Assembly (NCBI GenBank): GCA_032622095.1
Contig: CP136064.1
Span: 132,565,129-132,629,128 of the forward strand
Source: Siphonodentalium dalli
Lineage: Eukaryota; Mollusca; Scaphopoda; Gadilida; Siphonodentaliidae
Direction: 5' to 3'
Length of the DNA stretch: 64,000 nt
Shown here: positions 37,937-48,679 of the stretch, piece after piece
How the letters are laid out: each line of letters starts with the position of its first letter
How positions within the stretch are numbered: position 1 is the stretch's first letter
Translations under genes and position numbers: made by a program
The notes under the pieces: generated by a model
Database searches by the model: none
What the model was told of the DNA's origin: nothing
The model's input: the letters and a program-made list of their open reading frames with translations, nothing else

Positions 37937-39534
37937 CCCCGAAATTACTCGTTCCCATCTACATGTCAATATTATCATCCATGACAAATTTCATGATGAT
38001 CAGACAAACAGTACGACCTGTGGCCTGTGCTAATGGATTAAATTTTGAAATCCAAGATGGCCGGCCATGTTTTTTGTCCGAATGAACCCAAAATGACTCG
38101 TTCCCATCTACATTCCAATATCAACAGCCAAGACAAATTTTATGATGATCAGATTAAAGGTACGACCTGTAGCCCGTGCTAAAGGATTTAGTCATACAAA
38201 TAGTAAAATCCAAGATGGCTGCTGGCGGCCATGTATTTTGGCCGAATGACCCCAAAATGAATCGTTCCCATCTACATGTGATTATTAACATTCTTGACAA
38301 ATTTTATGATGATCAGACAAAAAGTAGGACCTGTAGCCCGTGCTAAAGGATTTAGTCATGCAAAGAGTAAAATCCAAGACGGCTGCTGGCGGCCATGTTT
38401 TTGAGCCGAATGACCCCAAAATGACTCGTTCCCATCTACATGTCAATATTAACATCCATGACAAATTTCATGATGATCAGACGAACAGTACGACCTGTGG
38501 CCCGTGCTAATGGATTAAATTTTGAAATCCAAGATGGCCACTGGCGGCCATGTTTTTTGTCCGAATGACCCCAAAATGACTCGTTCCCATTTACATTCCA
38601 ATTTCAACACCCATGAAAAATTTTATGATGATCAGACTAAAGGTACGACCTGTAGCCTGTGCTAAAGGATTTAGTCATACAAAGAGTAAAATCCAAGATG
38701 GCTGCTGGCGGCCATGTTTTTCGGCCAAATGACCCCAAAAGTACTCGTTCCCATCTACATGTCAATATTAATATCCATGACAAATTTCATGATGATCAGA
38801 CGAACAGTACTAACTGTGGCCCGTGCTAATGGATTAAATTTTTAAATGCAAGATGGCTGCTAGCGGCCATGTTTTTTGTCCGAATGACCCCAAAATGACT
38901 CGTTCCCATCTACATTCCAATTTCAACAGCCATGACAAATTTTATGATGATCAGACTAAATGTACGACCTGTAGCCCGTGCTAAAGGATTTAGTCATACA
39001 AAGAGTAAAATCCAAGATGGCTGCTGGCGCCCATGTTTTTTGGCCAAATGACCCCAAAATTACTCGTTCCCATCTACATGTCATTGTTAACATCCATGAC
39101 AAATTTCATGATGATCAGACGAACAGTACTAACTGTGGCCCGTGCTAATGGATTAAATTTTTAAATGCAAGATGGCTGCTGGCGGCCATGTTTTTTGTCC
39201 GAATGACCCCAAAATGACTCGTTCCCATCTACATTCCAATTTCAACAGCCATGACAATTTTTATGATGATCAGACTAAATGTAAGACCTGTAGCCCGTGC
39301 TAAAGGATTTAGTCATTCAAAGAGTAAAATCCAAGATGGCTGCTGGCGACCATGTTTTTTGGCCAAATGACCCCAAAATTACTCGTTCCCATCTACATGT
39401 CATTGTTAACATCCATGACAAATTTTATGATGATCAGACTAAAGGTACGACCTGCAGCCCGTGCTAAAGAATTTAGTGATACAAAGAGTAAAATCCAAGA
39501 TGGCTGCTGGCGGCCATGCTTTTTGGCCGAATGA

Positions 39535-42500
39535 CCCCGAAATTACTCGTTCCCATCTACATGTCAATATTATCATCCATGACAAATTTCATGATGATCA
39601 GACAAACAGTACAACCTGTGGCCTGTGCTAATGGATTAAATTTTGAAATCCAAGATGGCCGGCCATGTTTTTTGTCCGAATGACCCCAAAATGACTCGTT
39701 CCCATCTACATTCCAATATCAACAGCCATGACAAATTTTATGATGATCAGATTAAAGGTACGACCTGTAGCCCGTGCTAAAGGATTTAGTCATACAAATA
39801 GATAGTAAAATCCAAGATGGCTGCTGGCGGCCATGTTTTATGGCCGAATGACCCCAAAATGACTCGTTCCCATCTACATGTGATTATTAACATTCTTGAC
39901 AAATTTTATGATGATCAGACAAAAAGTAGGAACTGTAGCCCGTGCTAAAGGATTTAGTCATGCAAAGAGTAAAATCCAAGACGGCTGCTGGCGGCCATGT
40001 TTTTGAGCCGAATGACCCCAAAATGACTCGTTCCCATCTACAAGTCAATATTAACATCCATGACAAATTTCATGATGATCAGACGAACAGTACGACCTGT
40101 GGCCCGTGCTAATGGATTAAATTTTGAAATCCAAGATGGCCGCTGGTGGCCATGTTTTTTGTCCGAATGACCCCAAAATGACTCGTTCCCATTTACATTC
40201 CAATTTCAACAGCCATGAAAAATTTTATGATGATCAGACTAAAGGTACGACCTGTAGCCCGTGCTAAAGGATTTAGTCATACAAAGAGTAAAATCCAAGA
40301 TGGCTGCTGGCGGCCATGTTTTTCGGCCAAATGACCCCAAAAGTACTCGTTCCCATCTACATGTCAATATTAATATCCATGACAAATTTCATGATGATCA
40401 GACGAACAGTACTAACTGTGGCCCGTGCTAATGGATTAAATTTTGAAATCCAAGATGGCCGCTGGCGGCCATGTTTTTTGTCCGAATAACCCCAAAATGA
40501 CTCGTTCCCATCTACATTCCAATATCAACAGCCATGACAAATTTTATGATGATCGACTAAATGTACGACCTGTAGCCCGTGCTAAAGGATTTAGTCATAC
40601 AAAGAGTAAAATCCAAGATGGCTGCTGGCGACCATGTTTTTTGGCCAAATGACCCCAAAATTACTCGTTCCCATCTACATGTCATTGTTAACATCCATGA
40701 CAAATTTTATGATGATCAGACTAAAGGTACGACCTGCAGCCCGTGCTAAAGAATTTAGTGATACAAAGAGTAAAATCCAAGATGGCTGCTGGCGACCATG
40801 TTTTTTGGCCAAATGACCCCAAAAGTACTCGTACCCATCTACATGTCAATATTAATATCCATGACAAATTTCATGATGATCAGACAAACAGTACGACCTG
40901 TGGCCTTTGCTAATGGATTAAATTTTGAAATCCAAGATGGCTGCTGGCGGCCATGTTTTTTGTCCGAATGACCCCAAAATGACTCGTTCCCATCTACATT
41001 CCAATTTCAACAGCCATGACAAATTTTATGATGATCAGATTAAAGGTACGACCTGTAGCCCGTGCTAAAGGATTTAGTCATACAAATAGTAAAATCCAAG
41101 ATGGCCACTGACGGCCATGTTTTTTGTCCCAATGACCCCAAAATGACTCGTTCCCATCTACATGTGATTATTAACATTCTTGACAAATTTTATGATGATC
41201 AGACAAAAAGTAGGACCTGTAGCCCGTGCTAAAGGATTTAGTCATGCAAAGAGTAAAATCCAAGACGGCTGCTGGCGGCCATGTTTTTTGGCCGAATGAC
41301 CCCAAAATGACTCGTTCCCATCTACATGTCATTGTTAACATCCATGACAAATTTCATGATGATCAGACGAACAGTACTAACTGTGGCCCGTGCTAATGGA
41401 TTAAATTTTTAAATGCAAGATGGCTGCTGGCGGCCATGTTTTTTGTCCGAATGACCCCAAAATGACTCGTTCCCATCTACATTCCAATTTCAACAGCCAT
41501 GACAATTTTTATGCTGATCAGACTAAATGTAAGACCTGTAGCCCGTGCTAAAGGATTTAGTCATTCAAAGAGTAAAATCCAAGATGGCTGCTGGCGACCA
41601 TGTTTTTTGGCCAAATGACCCCAAAATTACTCGTTCCCATCTACATGTCATTGTTAACATCCATGACAAATTTTATGATGATCAGACTAAAGGTACGACC
41701 TGCAGCCCGTGCTAAAGAATTTAGTGATACAAAGAGTAAAATCCAAGATGGCTGCTGGCGGCCATGCTTTTTGGCCGAATGACCCCGAAATTACTCGTTC
41801 CCATCTACATGTCAATATTATCATCCATGACAAATTTCATGATGATCAGACAAACAGTACAACCTGTGGCCTGTGCTAATGGATTAAATTTTGAAATCCA
41901 AGATGGCCGGCCATGTTTTTTGTCCGAATGACCCCAAAATGACTCGTTCCCATCTACATTCCAATATCAACAGCCATGACAAATTTTATGATGATCAGAT
42001 TAAAGGTACGACCTGTAGCCCGTGCTAAAGGATTTAGTCATACAAATAGTAAAATCCAAGATGGCTGCTGGCGGCCATGTTTTATGGCCGAATGACCCCA
42101 AAATGACTCGTTCCCATCTACATGTGATTATTAACATTCTTGACAAATTTTATGATGATCAGACAAAAAGTAGGAACTGTAGCCCGTGCTAAAGGATTTA
42201 GTCATGCAAAGAGTAAAATCCAAGACGGCTGCTGGCGGCCATGTTTTTGAGCCGAATGACCCCAAAATGACTCGTTCCCATCTACAAGTCAATATTAACA
42301 TCCATGACAAATTTCATGATGATCAGACGAACAGTACGACCTGTGGCCCGTGCTAATGGATTAAATTTTGAAATCCAAGATGGCCGCTGGCGGCCATGTT
42401 TTTTGTCCGAATGACCCCAAAATGACTCGTTCCCATTTACATTCCAATTTCAACAGCCATGAAAATTTTTATGATGATCAGACTAAAGGTACGACCTGTA

Positions 42501-43609
42501 GCCCGTGCTAAAGGATTTAGTCATACAAAGAGTAAAATCCAAGATGGCTGCTGGCGGCCATGTTTTTCGGCCAAATGACCCCAAAAGTACTCGTTCCCAT
42601 CTACATGTCAATATTAATATCCATGACAAATTTCATGATGATCAGACGAACAGTACTAACTGTGGCCCGTGCTAATGGATTAAATTTTGAAATCCAAGAT
42701 GGCCGCTGGCGGCCATGTTTTTTGTCTGAATAACCCCAAAATGACTCGTTCCCATCTACATTCCAATATCAACAGCCATGACAAATTTTATGATGATCGA
42801 CTAAATGTACGACCTGTAGCCCGTGCTAAAGGATTTAGTCATACAAAGAGTAAAATCCAAGATGGCTGCTGGCGACCATGTTTTTTGGCCAAATGACCCC
42901 AAAATTACTCGTTCCCATCTACATGTCATTGTTAACATCCATGACAAATTTTATGATGATCAGACTAAAGGTACGACCTGCAGCCCGTGCTAAAGAATTT
43001 AGTGATACAAAGAGTAAAATCCAAGATGGCTGCTGGCGACCATGTTTTTTGGCCAAATGACCCCAAAAGTACTCGTACCCATCTACATGTCAATATTAAT
43101 ATCCATGACAAATTTCATGATGATCAGACAAACAGTACGACCTGTGGCCTTTGCTAATGGATTAAATTTTGAAATCCAAGATGGCTGCTGGCGGCCATGT
43201 TTTTTGTCCGAATGACCCCAAAATGACTCGTTCCCATCTACATTCCAATTTCAACAGCCATGACAAATTTTATGATGATCAGATTAAAGGTACGACCTGT
43301 AGCCCGTGCTAAAGGATTTAGTCATACAAATAGTAAAATCCAAGATGGCCACTGGCGGCCATGTTTTTTGTCCCAATGACCCCAAAATGACTCGTTCCCA
43401 TCTACATGTGATTATTAACATTCTTGACAAATTTTATGATGATCAGACAAAAAGTAGGACCTGTAGCCCGTGCTAAAGGATTTAGTCATGCAAAGAGTAA
43501 AATCCAAGACGGCTGCTGGCGGCCATGTTTTTTGGCCGAATGACCCCAAAATGACTCGTTCCCATCTACATGTCATTGTTAAAATCCATGACAAATTTTA
43601 TGATGATCT
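39535..43609 (+). repeat. 2.25-kb tandem duplication at the array end (second copy incomplete)
   Basis: Features at 39352, 40443 and 40634 recur at 41600, 42687 and 42878 (offsets 2248, 2244, 2244). The first copy is 39535-41782; the second runs from 41783 to the array edge. It carries variants not seen in U1-U3, such as gtccgaataaccccaaaatg and the ggcctttgctaatgg word. Confidence 0.85.
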
Positions 43610-43645
43610 GTAAGAAATGATCAATATCTAAGATTAATCACTCAC

Positions 43646-43747
43646 CACAGTTGATGCAAGTGAAGCAGTTAATATGGTAAACTTTATCCAGTGCAGTGCA
43701 TCCGTTCACTTCTCCTATCACCTTTGTCTCACAAATATCGCACATTC
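43646..43747 (-). CDS. LIM1 exon (first part), flanked on both sides by repeat elements
   Basis: A 102-bp exon with acceptor ttattttag and donor G|gtgagtga. Joined to the split G from 55006 it reads FGMCDICETKVIGEV, then NGCTALDKVYHINCFTCINC. It holds C-x2-C, 18 residues, H-x2-C, C and C of LIM1. The GCTALDKV motif matches GCTAMDxV of zyxin-family LIM1 (family knowledge). The donor lies 36 bp from the edge of the 24.9-kb array and the acceptor about 120 bp from the start of a dispersed element at 43870. It is therefore an island of single-copy sequence of about 260 bp. The codons look intact, with no stop or frameshift. Confidence 0.93.
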
Positions 43748-43869
43748 CTAAAATAACAATTTATGCTAAATTGGAGTCATTGATAGCATACAATACAAGG
43801 ATTGCGAATCGAAGTTGGCGACTTTCAAGTTTTTAAAACCCATAAGAGTGTATCTTTCCGACCGAACTA

Positions 43870-45350
43870 ATGAAAGTGTCAATGACACTGTAGCTCAACT
43901 TAGGTAGGGGAATAATTTAATGGTTGACAGTAAATGGAGGAATTAGGAAAGGTGCAAATTGAAATGTCTTAGTAACACAAGATGTACATGTCAATATCAA
44001 CATTCATGACAAGTTTCATAATGATCGGATCAGGGATGTACATGTAGTCTGTAGGGTGTGCCAAAGGATTTAGTGATGCAAAGAGTAAATTCTAAAATGG
44101 CCACCGGCGGCCATATTTTCTTGCCGAATGACACCAAAATGACTCGTTCCCATCTACATGTCAATGTAAACATCCATGACAAATTTCATGAAGATCAAAC
44201 AAACAGATCGGTTATAACCCATGCTAATGGATTTTGTAGAAATATTTAGTCATACAAAGATTAAAATCCAAAATGGCCTTGGTGGCCATATTTTTTTGCC
44301 AAATGACCCCAAAATGACTCGTTCACATTAAGAGGTCACCCCGATGATCCACATGAAGTTTGGTGATGATCACATCAGGGATGTAGTATGTAGGGTGTGT
44401 CAAGTATTTAGTGATGCAAAGAGTAAAATCCAATATGGCTGCCGGCGGCCATGTTTTTTGGCCAAATTACCCCAAAATGAGTCGTTCCCATCTAGATGTC
44501 ACCCCGATGATCCATATGAAGTTTAGTGATGATCGGATCAGGGATGTGGTCTGTAGGATGTGTCAAAGGATTTAGTGATGCAAAGAGTAAATTCCAAGAT
44601 GGTGCGGCCTGTAGCCCGCGCCAATGGATTCAATTTTGAAATCCAAGATGGCCACCAGCAGCCATGTTTTTTGGCTGAATTACCCCAAAATGATTCGTGC
44701 CAACTAGGTTCCACCCCAATGATGAATATGAAGTTTGGTGATGATCGGATCAAGGTTGTGGTCTGTAGGCTGTGTGAAAGTATTTAGTGATGCAAAGAGT
44801 AAAATCCAAGATGGCTGACGGCGGCCATGTTTTTTTGCCAAATGACCCCAAAAGTACTCGATCCCATCTAAAGGTCACCCCGATGATCCGTATGAAGTTT
44901 GGTGATGATCGGATCAGAGATGTGGTCTGTAGGATGTGTCAAAGGATTTAGTGATGCAAAGATTAAAATCCAAGATGGCCACCAGCGGCCATGTTTTTTG
45001 GCCGAATGATCCTAAAATGACTCATTCCCATCTACATGTAAATATCAACATTCATCACAAATTTTATAATGATCAGACAAACAGCATGGCCTGTAGCCTG
45101 CACCAATGGATTTAATTTTGAAATCCAAGATGGCCACCAGCAGCAATGTTTTTTGGCCGAATTACCCCAAAATGACTCGTTCCCATCTACATGTCAATGT
45201 CAACATTCATGACAAATTTCATAAAGATCAGACCAAAGATACGACCTGTAGCCCGCGCCAAAGGAAATTGTTGACGGACACACAGACACACGCACGACGG
45301 ACGCCAACCCATGGCAATAGCTCAAACTTACAAAGAAAGTTGAGCTAAAA
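43870..45350 (+). mobile_element. Complete-looking dispersed element with the array monomer (Helentron/pearl-like layout)
   Basis: The start is ATGAAAGTGTCAATGACACT then gtagctcaactt, a leader of about 120 bp, about eight diverged monomers (tccaagatggc, ccccaaaatgactcgttccc), and a tail cacagacacacgcacgacgg leading to atggcaatagctcaaac and aaagttgagctaaaa. The ends contain inverted words AGCTCAACTT and AAGTTGAGCT. This organisation (subterminal inverted repeats, central tandem repeats, short microsatellite tail, no coding capacity) is that reported for nonautonomous Helentrons and bivalve pearl elements (established knowledge; assignment here inferred). It starts about 120 bp from the LIM1 exon acceptor. 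Confidence 0.75.
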
Positions 45351-45393
45351 ATGGATGAACTAAGAAACCATAAATCAGGACAGCCACAAAAAA

Positions 45394-45644
45394 TGAAAAT
45401 GTCAATGACACTGTAGCTTAACTTGGGGTGACATTCATTTTATGCCGAGAAGTCATAAGAAATATAAAGAAGAAGGAAAGTCAAAACGTTTCAGCAAAGG
45501 GCTTGTATTGTGTACTGGTAGATGCAATTATTTTAATTTTAAACACTTCACCAATAAATGGGCTGCAGCAGGGAATTTTGATGGATTAATAATTCATATG
45601 TGAAATCCAAGATGGCAGCTGATATAGAATGAAGATGGCGGACG
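45394..45644 (+). mobile_element. Degenerate start of the same element family
   Basis: atgaaaatgtcaatgacact then gtagcttaacttggggtgac resembles the family leader. It contains aatccaagatggc but no intact monomers. It lies about 45 bp after the end of the previous copy, head to tail, and is interrupted by the MITE-like element at 45651. Confidence 0.55.
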
Positions 45645-45650
45645 CATTGG

Positions 45651-46187
45651 CAGGGTTCATACTGGTTCTTAAAATGTAAATTTAAGGACTTTTAAAGACC
45701 TATTTAAGTACTTTCAAGATGGTCGTGGGACAGTCGGTCAACGCCGACTGCCAAAGGCAAGAGCAGGGGAGAGTACGAGAGGGGTGTCCCCTCTTGTTGG
45801 TGAGGGTCCGGGGAAAATTAAAAAAATTCAATGCCCTGAGAGTGAATTTGGGCCCTACTGAGGTCTTCTTCCAGACTTTTCTAGGGGTCATTACCCAGGT
45901 TTTGGCAAATATTTCACATTACTTTTTGATGTTGAGAAAACAGGTATGTTTCTGTGATAGTGAACAATTTCATGTACTAGGTTTCATAATTTGATATGTT
46001 GAAAATAAGAAATAAGAAACACAAACATAATGAACACATAGTTAGCATGTAAGTGGGGATGTCGAATTTAAGCACTTTCAAGTACTTTGGGGGGTTTTGT
46101 ACCAAAATTTAAGTACTTAAAGGCCTTAAAAAACGGGACTCAAAATTCAAGCACTTTCAAGCACTTTAAGGACCTGTATGAACCCTG
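45651..46187. mobile_element. 537-bp MITE-like element with TIR CAGGGTTCATAC and CATTGG flanks
   Basis: Ends are CAGGGTTCATACTGGTTCTT and AAGGACCTGTATGAACCCTG, imperfect inverted repeats. CATTGG stands immediately outside both termini (45645-45650 and 46188-46193), giving a clear 6-bp target duplication. Subterminal words aagtactttcaag and gcactttcaa repeat on both sides. The CAGGG terminus resembles hAT-type ends, but hAT elements normally duplicate 8 bp, so the superfamily is left open. The frames inside carry no known domain. Confidence 0.8.
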
Positions 46188-46696
46188 CATTGGACACGTC
46201 GGAGAAACGGTGACAAAATTTCGTTAATTTCTCATGAAGTAGCCGCCTTGAACTTCTCCAAAGATGGCAAGGATGGACGATGAGTATGGCCCGAATTTAC
46301 CCTTCATTTTGCCTTCTCGCTACATATCGATTATTTAGTTTGAGAGACTTTTCGTTCAATTTATATTCAACTTTGGATACAGTTCCCATTGGTATCCATG
46401 TATGGCCCAAAGGCTTTGTTTACATTCTGAGAGGTCCATGTTTGAGAGGTCCGCCACGTCGTCCAAAAGCGAAAGTCAGCCCAATGGCATTTGAAACCTG
46501 CCCAGCTGTGTGTCATGTCGCCACGCTCAGGACACACGGAATGAACTGTCGCAGTGTCTAATCCAGGTCAGCAATCAAGCTTGTCAACATGCCTGTGTTG
46601 AGTGTATTGTGACTGGCTAACATATTACGTCATGTTGAAGTGCCCATATGTGTTCGTGTGCTTTGACTTATTCAATTGCTCCCATTGCAAATAAAC
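46188..46696. other. Possible LINE 5' untranslated region; boundary not found
   Basis: No coding domain was recognised. The sequence leads directly into the LINE ORF1 start at 46697 and may be its 5' UTR. A weak open frame (46280-46561) has no recognised content. Confidence 0.4.
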
Positions 46697-48511
46697 ATGA
46701 TGGAGAGTGAATCGCCAAAAATCTACACAGATCTGGACACACATGAACTTGTATCAGACCCCTCTGTGGTTTCCACTTCTCAGCCCATACAAACCATAGA
46801 AGAACAAACTGTCAATAACTGTACCATAACTTAATTTTCGTCCACACAACCAGTTGTGAATCGTTTTATGCTTCATCCAACTGACTTACCGACCTCATTA
46901 CAGATTTTGATCGCCGAGATGAGTGCTAATAATGATGCCATAATGTCACTGTGTATTCTAGATGTTCTAAAATTTGTTAACTCAACACCAAAAGAGGATT
47001 TCATCCAAATTATTATATCATCTGGGAATCTGGAAACTCTTGAAATCCTGAGACAAAGTGCATTTAGTGAAGCTAGAAACTCTCGAGCGTTTTCGCTTTC
47101 ATTTGACCACAATTCATCTCTAAAAAAATGAGTTCAACCAAAATCTTCATCTGGTCCCAGCATCGCTGAGAAGTTGAGTAATGATATATACTGTATACTT
47201 ATGTATTTAGCCGATGAAGATCCGGAAAGTATTTCTGAAATGATTAGTGCGAGTAAATCGTCGCGTGCCATTTCTACTCATCAATCTCAACCTTCAGCAT
47301 CCGAATCGCATTTGCCGACTGTGTCTTCTTCACTGTTGGAATTGAGAAAAGACATCCTCCTTCTTCAAACTAAGAATGAACACATCTCAACTGAATTCGA
47401 AAAATTGACGCCAGAACTAAATGGGTCAATAGCTCGCCTGGAAAGTCGAATAAATGCCATAGAAAATAACTCCATGTGTGGGAAACAGAACGCTCGATTG
47501 AACAAACACGAGTCACCCATGTTGAAAGTAGCCAAAATGACGTGAACACTCGTATAGCGAATATGGAGAAACAGATGTCTAAAATTCAAGATGAACGAAT
47601 GAATGGAATGGCCCATCTACGTGATGAAATTTCTAAAATTGGTGCAGATATCCATCGGATATGTTCGAACCTTGAAGGATTCAATCATAATATACACACA
47701 AATGCTATGAATATAAGTGCTCTAAGAAATTCTTTCGCTGACATTTCTACTAAATTGAAGCATTCAGATAAAACAGAATCGATTCGTGCTGATACGGGTG
47801 CCAAATATTTTGACATTTTGCAAAAAGCTTTTACTAATTTATCTGACAATATGGGTGATAAATTGCAGACAATAGGACACCAAATATCCGAGACGTTGAA
47901 ATCTTCATCTGGTTTTAATTCTCAGAAATACCAAAATAATACATCCAGAGATCCTCCAGAAAAAAGTCCGAGAAACGTGTCACGCCATATACAGGACGTG
48001 TACCGCGAAACAGCGATAGCATCAGCGTGGCATCGGCTGATGTTTCAGGTGACATTCAACAAGCCTCTTCTAATCACATAACTGATATTCGAGATCACCA
48101 AGACACAACAGATATCAACAGTCTTCAAACCATCAAAACAATTCTAGTGGTAATACTAATTATGACATTCACTATCATAGAAACTCAAAGCCAATTGTAC
48201 CCAGGCGACTTTTTGTAGACAATCTAGAGTACGAAACTCGTGTAGCGGACATTGTAGATCACTTGATAAAAAATAGAATAAAATTCTCCGTCGTCAAAGT
48301 GATGTATAACTCCCGTAAAAACAAAGCAACTTGTCGAATAAATGCAGATGAGGACTCAGCAGAATATGTGATGAACGATGAATTCTGGTGGGATGGTGTT
48401 ATTTGCAAAGATTGGACCCCGTTTGGCATTTCTAACGAATTCTCCGCCGACAAAGTTTATGACTTCGACTATGACAGAAACAACAACAACAACTTCAGGG
48501 GGGACAGGTGA
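46697..48511 (+). pseudogene. LINE ORF1 remnant (coiled-coil and RRM-like C-terminal region)
   Basis: It begins at tandem ATGs (46697, 46700) reading MMESESPKIYTDL and breaks soon after. Segments continue at 46856-47131, 47174-47545 (same frame, separated by a TGA), 47476-48081 and 48263-48511 in shifting frames. The third is rich in heptad-like helix (MEKQMSKIQDERMNG, DEISKIGADIHRI), fitting a coiled coil. The last part, from about 48205, reads RLFVDNLEYETRVADIVDHL and ends WWDGVICKDWTPF, matching the RRM-like nucleic-acid-binding tail common in CR1/Jockey ORF1 proteins (family knowledge). The broken frames argue against function. Confidence 0.7.
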
Positions 48512-48679
48512 AATAATCACCACTGGGACAGAGACCACAGCAGTCGAAGTCCATCTCGTACCAGACAGTCGAACCTGGACTAGGTCATTCATGTGTACAC
48601 ACAAAGCATTATCAGATAACTATGTCACACACCAATCAATTCACCGCTAAGCCGTCAACGGTTGTTTCTATTGTTGTCA

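Larger units (their letters stand above)
18733..43609 (+). repeat. 24.9-kb satellite array, ~155 monomers of 154-164 bp with nested higher-order structure
   Basis: It opens with the dispersed-element start ATGAAAGTGTCAATGACACT followed by gtagctcaactt and about 120 bp of unique leader. Monomers then carry ccaagatggctgctggcggc, catgttttttggccgaatga, ccccaaaatgactcgttccc, then bodies of several types. Spacing of consecutive monomers measured near 19 kb is 154, 164, 155, 164; trimers of 483 bp recur. It stops abruptly near 43609 without the family's 3' end. Short frames of 60-69 residues recur throughout, but monomer lengths are mostly not multiples of three and frames restart each monomer, so they are not genes. 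The whole array lies in the intron that splits LIM1. Confidence 0.95.

Noticed and set aside
19684-43060. Dozens of 60-69 residue open frames with near-identical products (MFFGQMTPK..., MKSKMAAGG...)
   Set aside because: They are by-products of satellite monomers. Monomers of 154-164 bp mostly do not preserve frame, the frames restart in each monomer, and no start context or domain is present.
18733-43609. CRISPR-like array
   Set aside because: There are no short identical repeats with unique spacers; the whole monomer is repeated, and the context is a eukaryotic intron.
18733-43609. Functional centromere
   Set aside because: The higher-order organisation resembles centromeric satellite, but the array lies within a gene with intact flanking exons and the family is dispersed; no evidence for a centromere.
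48356-48650. Frames rich in Thr/Val on both strands beside LINE ORF1
   Set aside because: Shadows of the ORF1 C-terminal region and of the ORF1-ORF2 junction.
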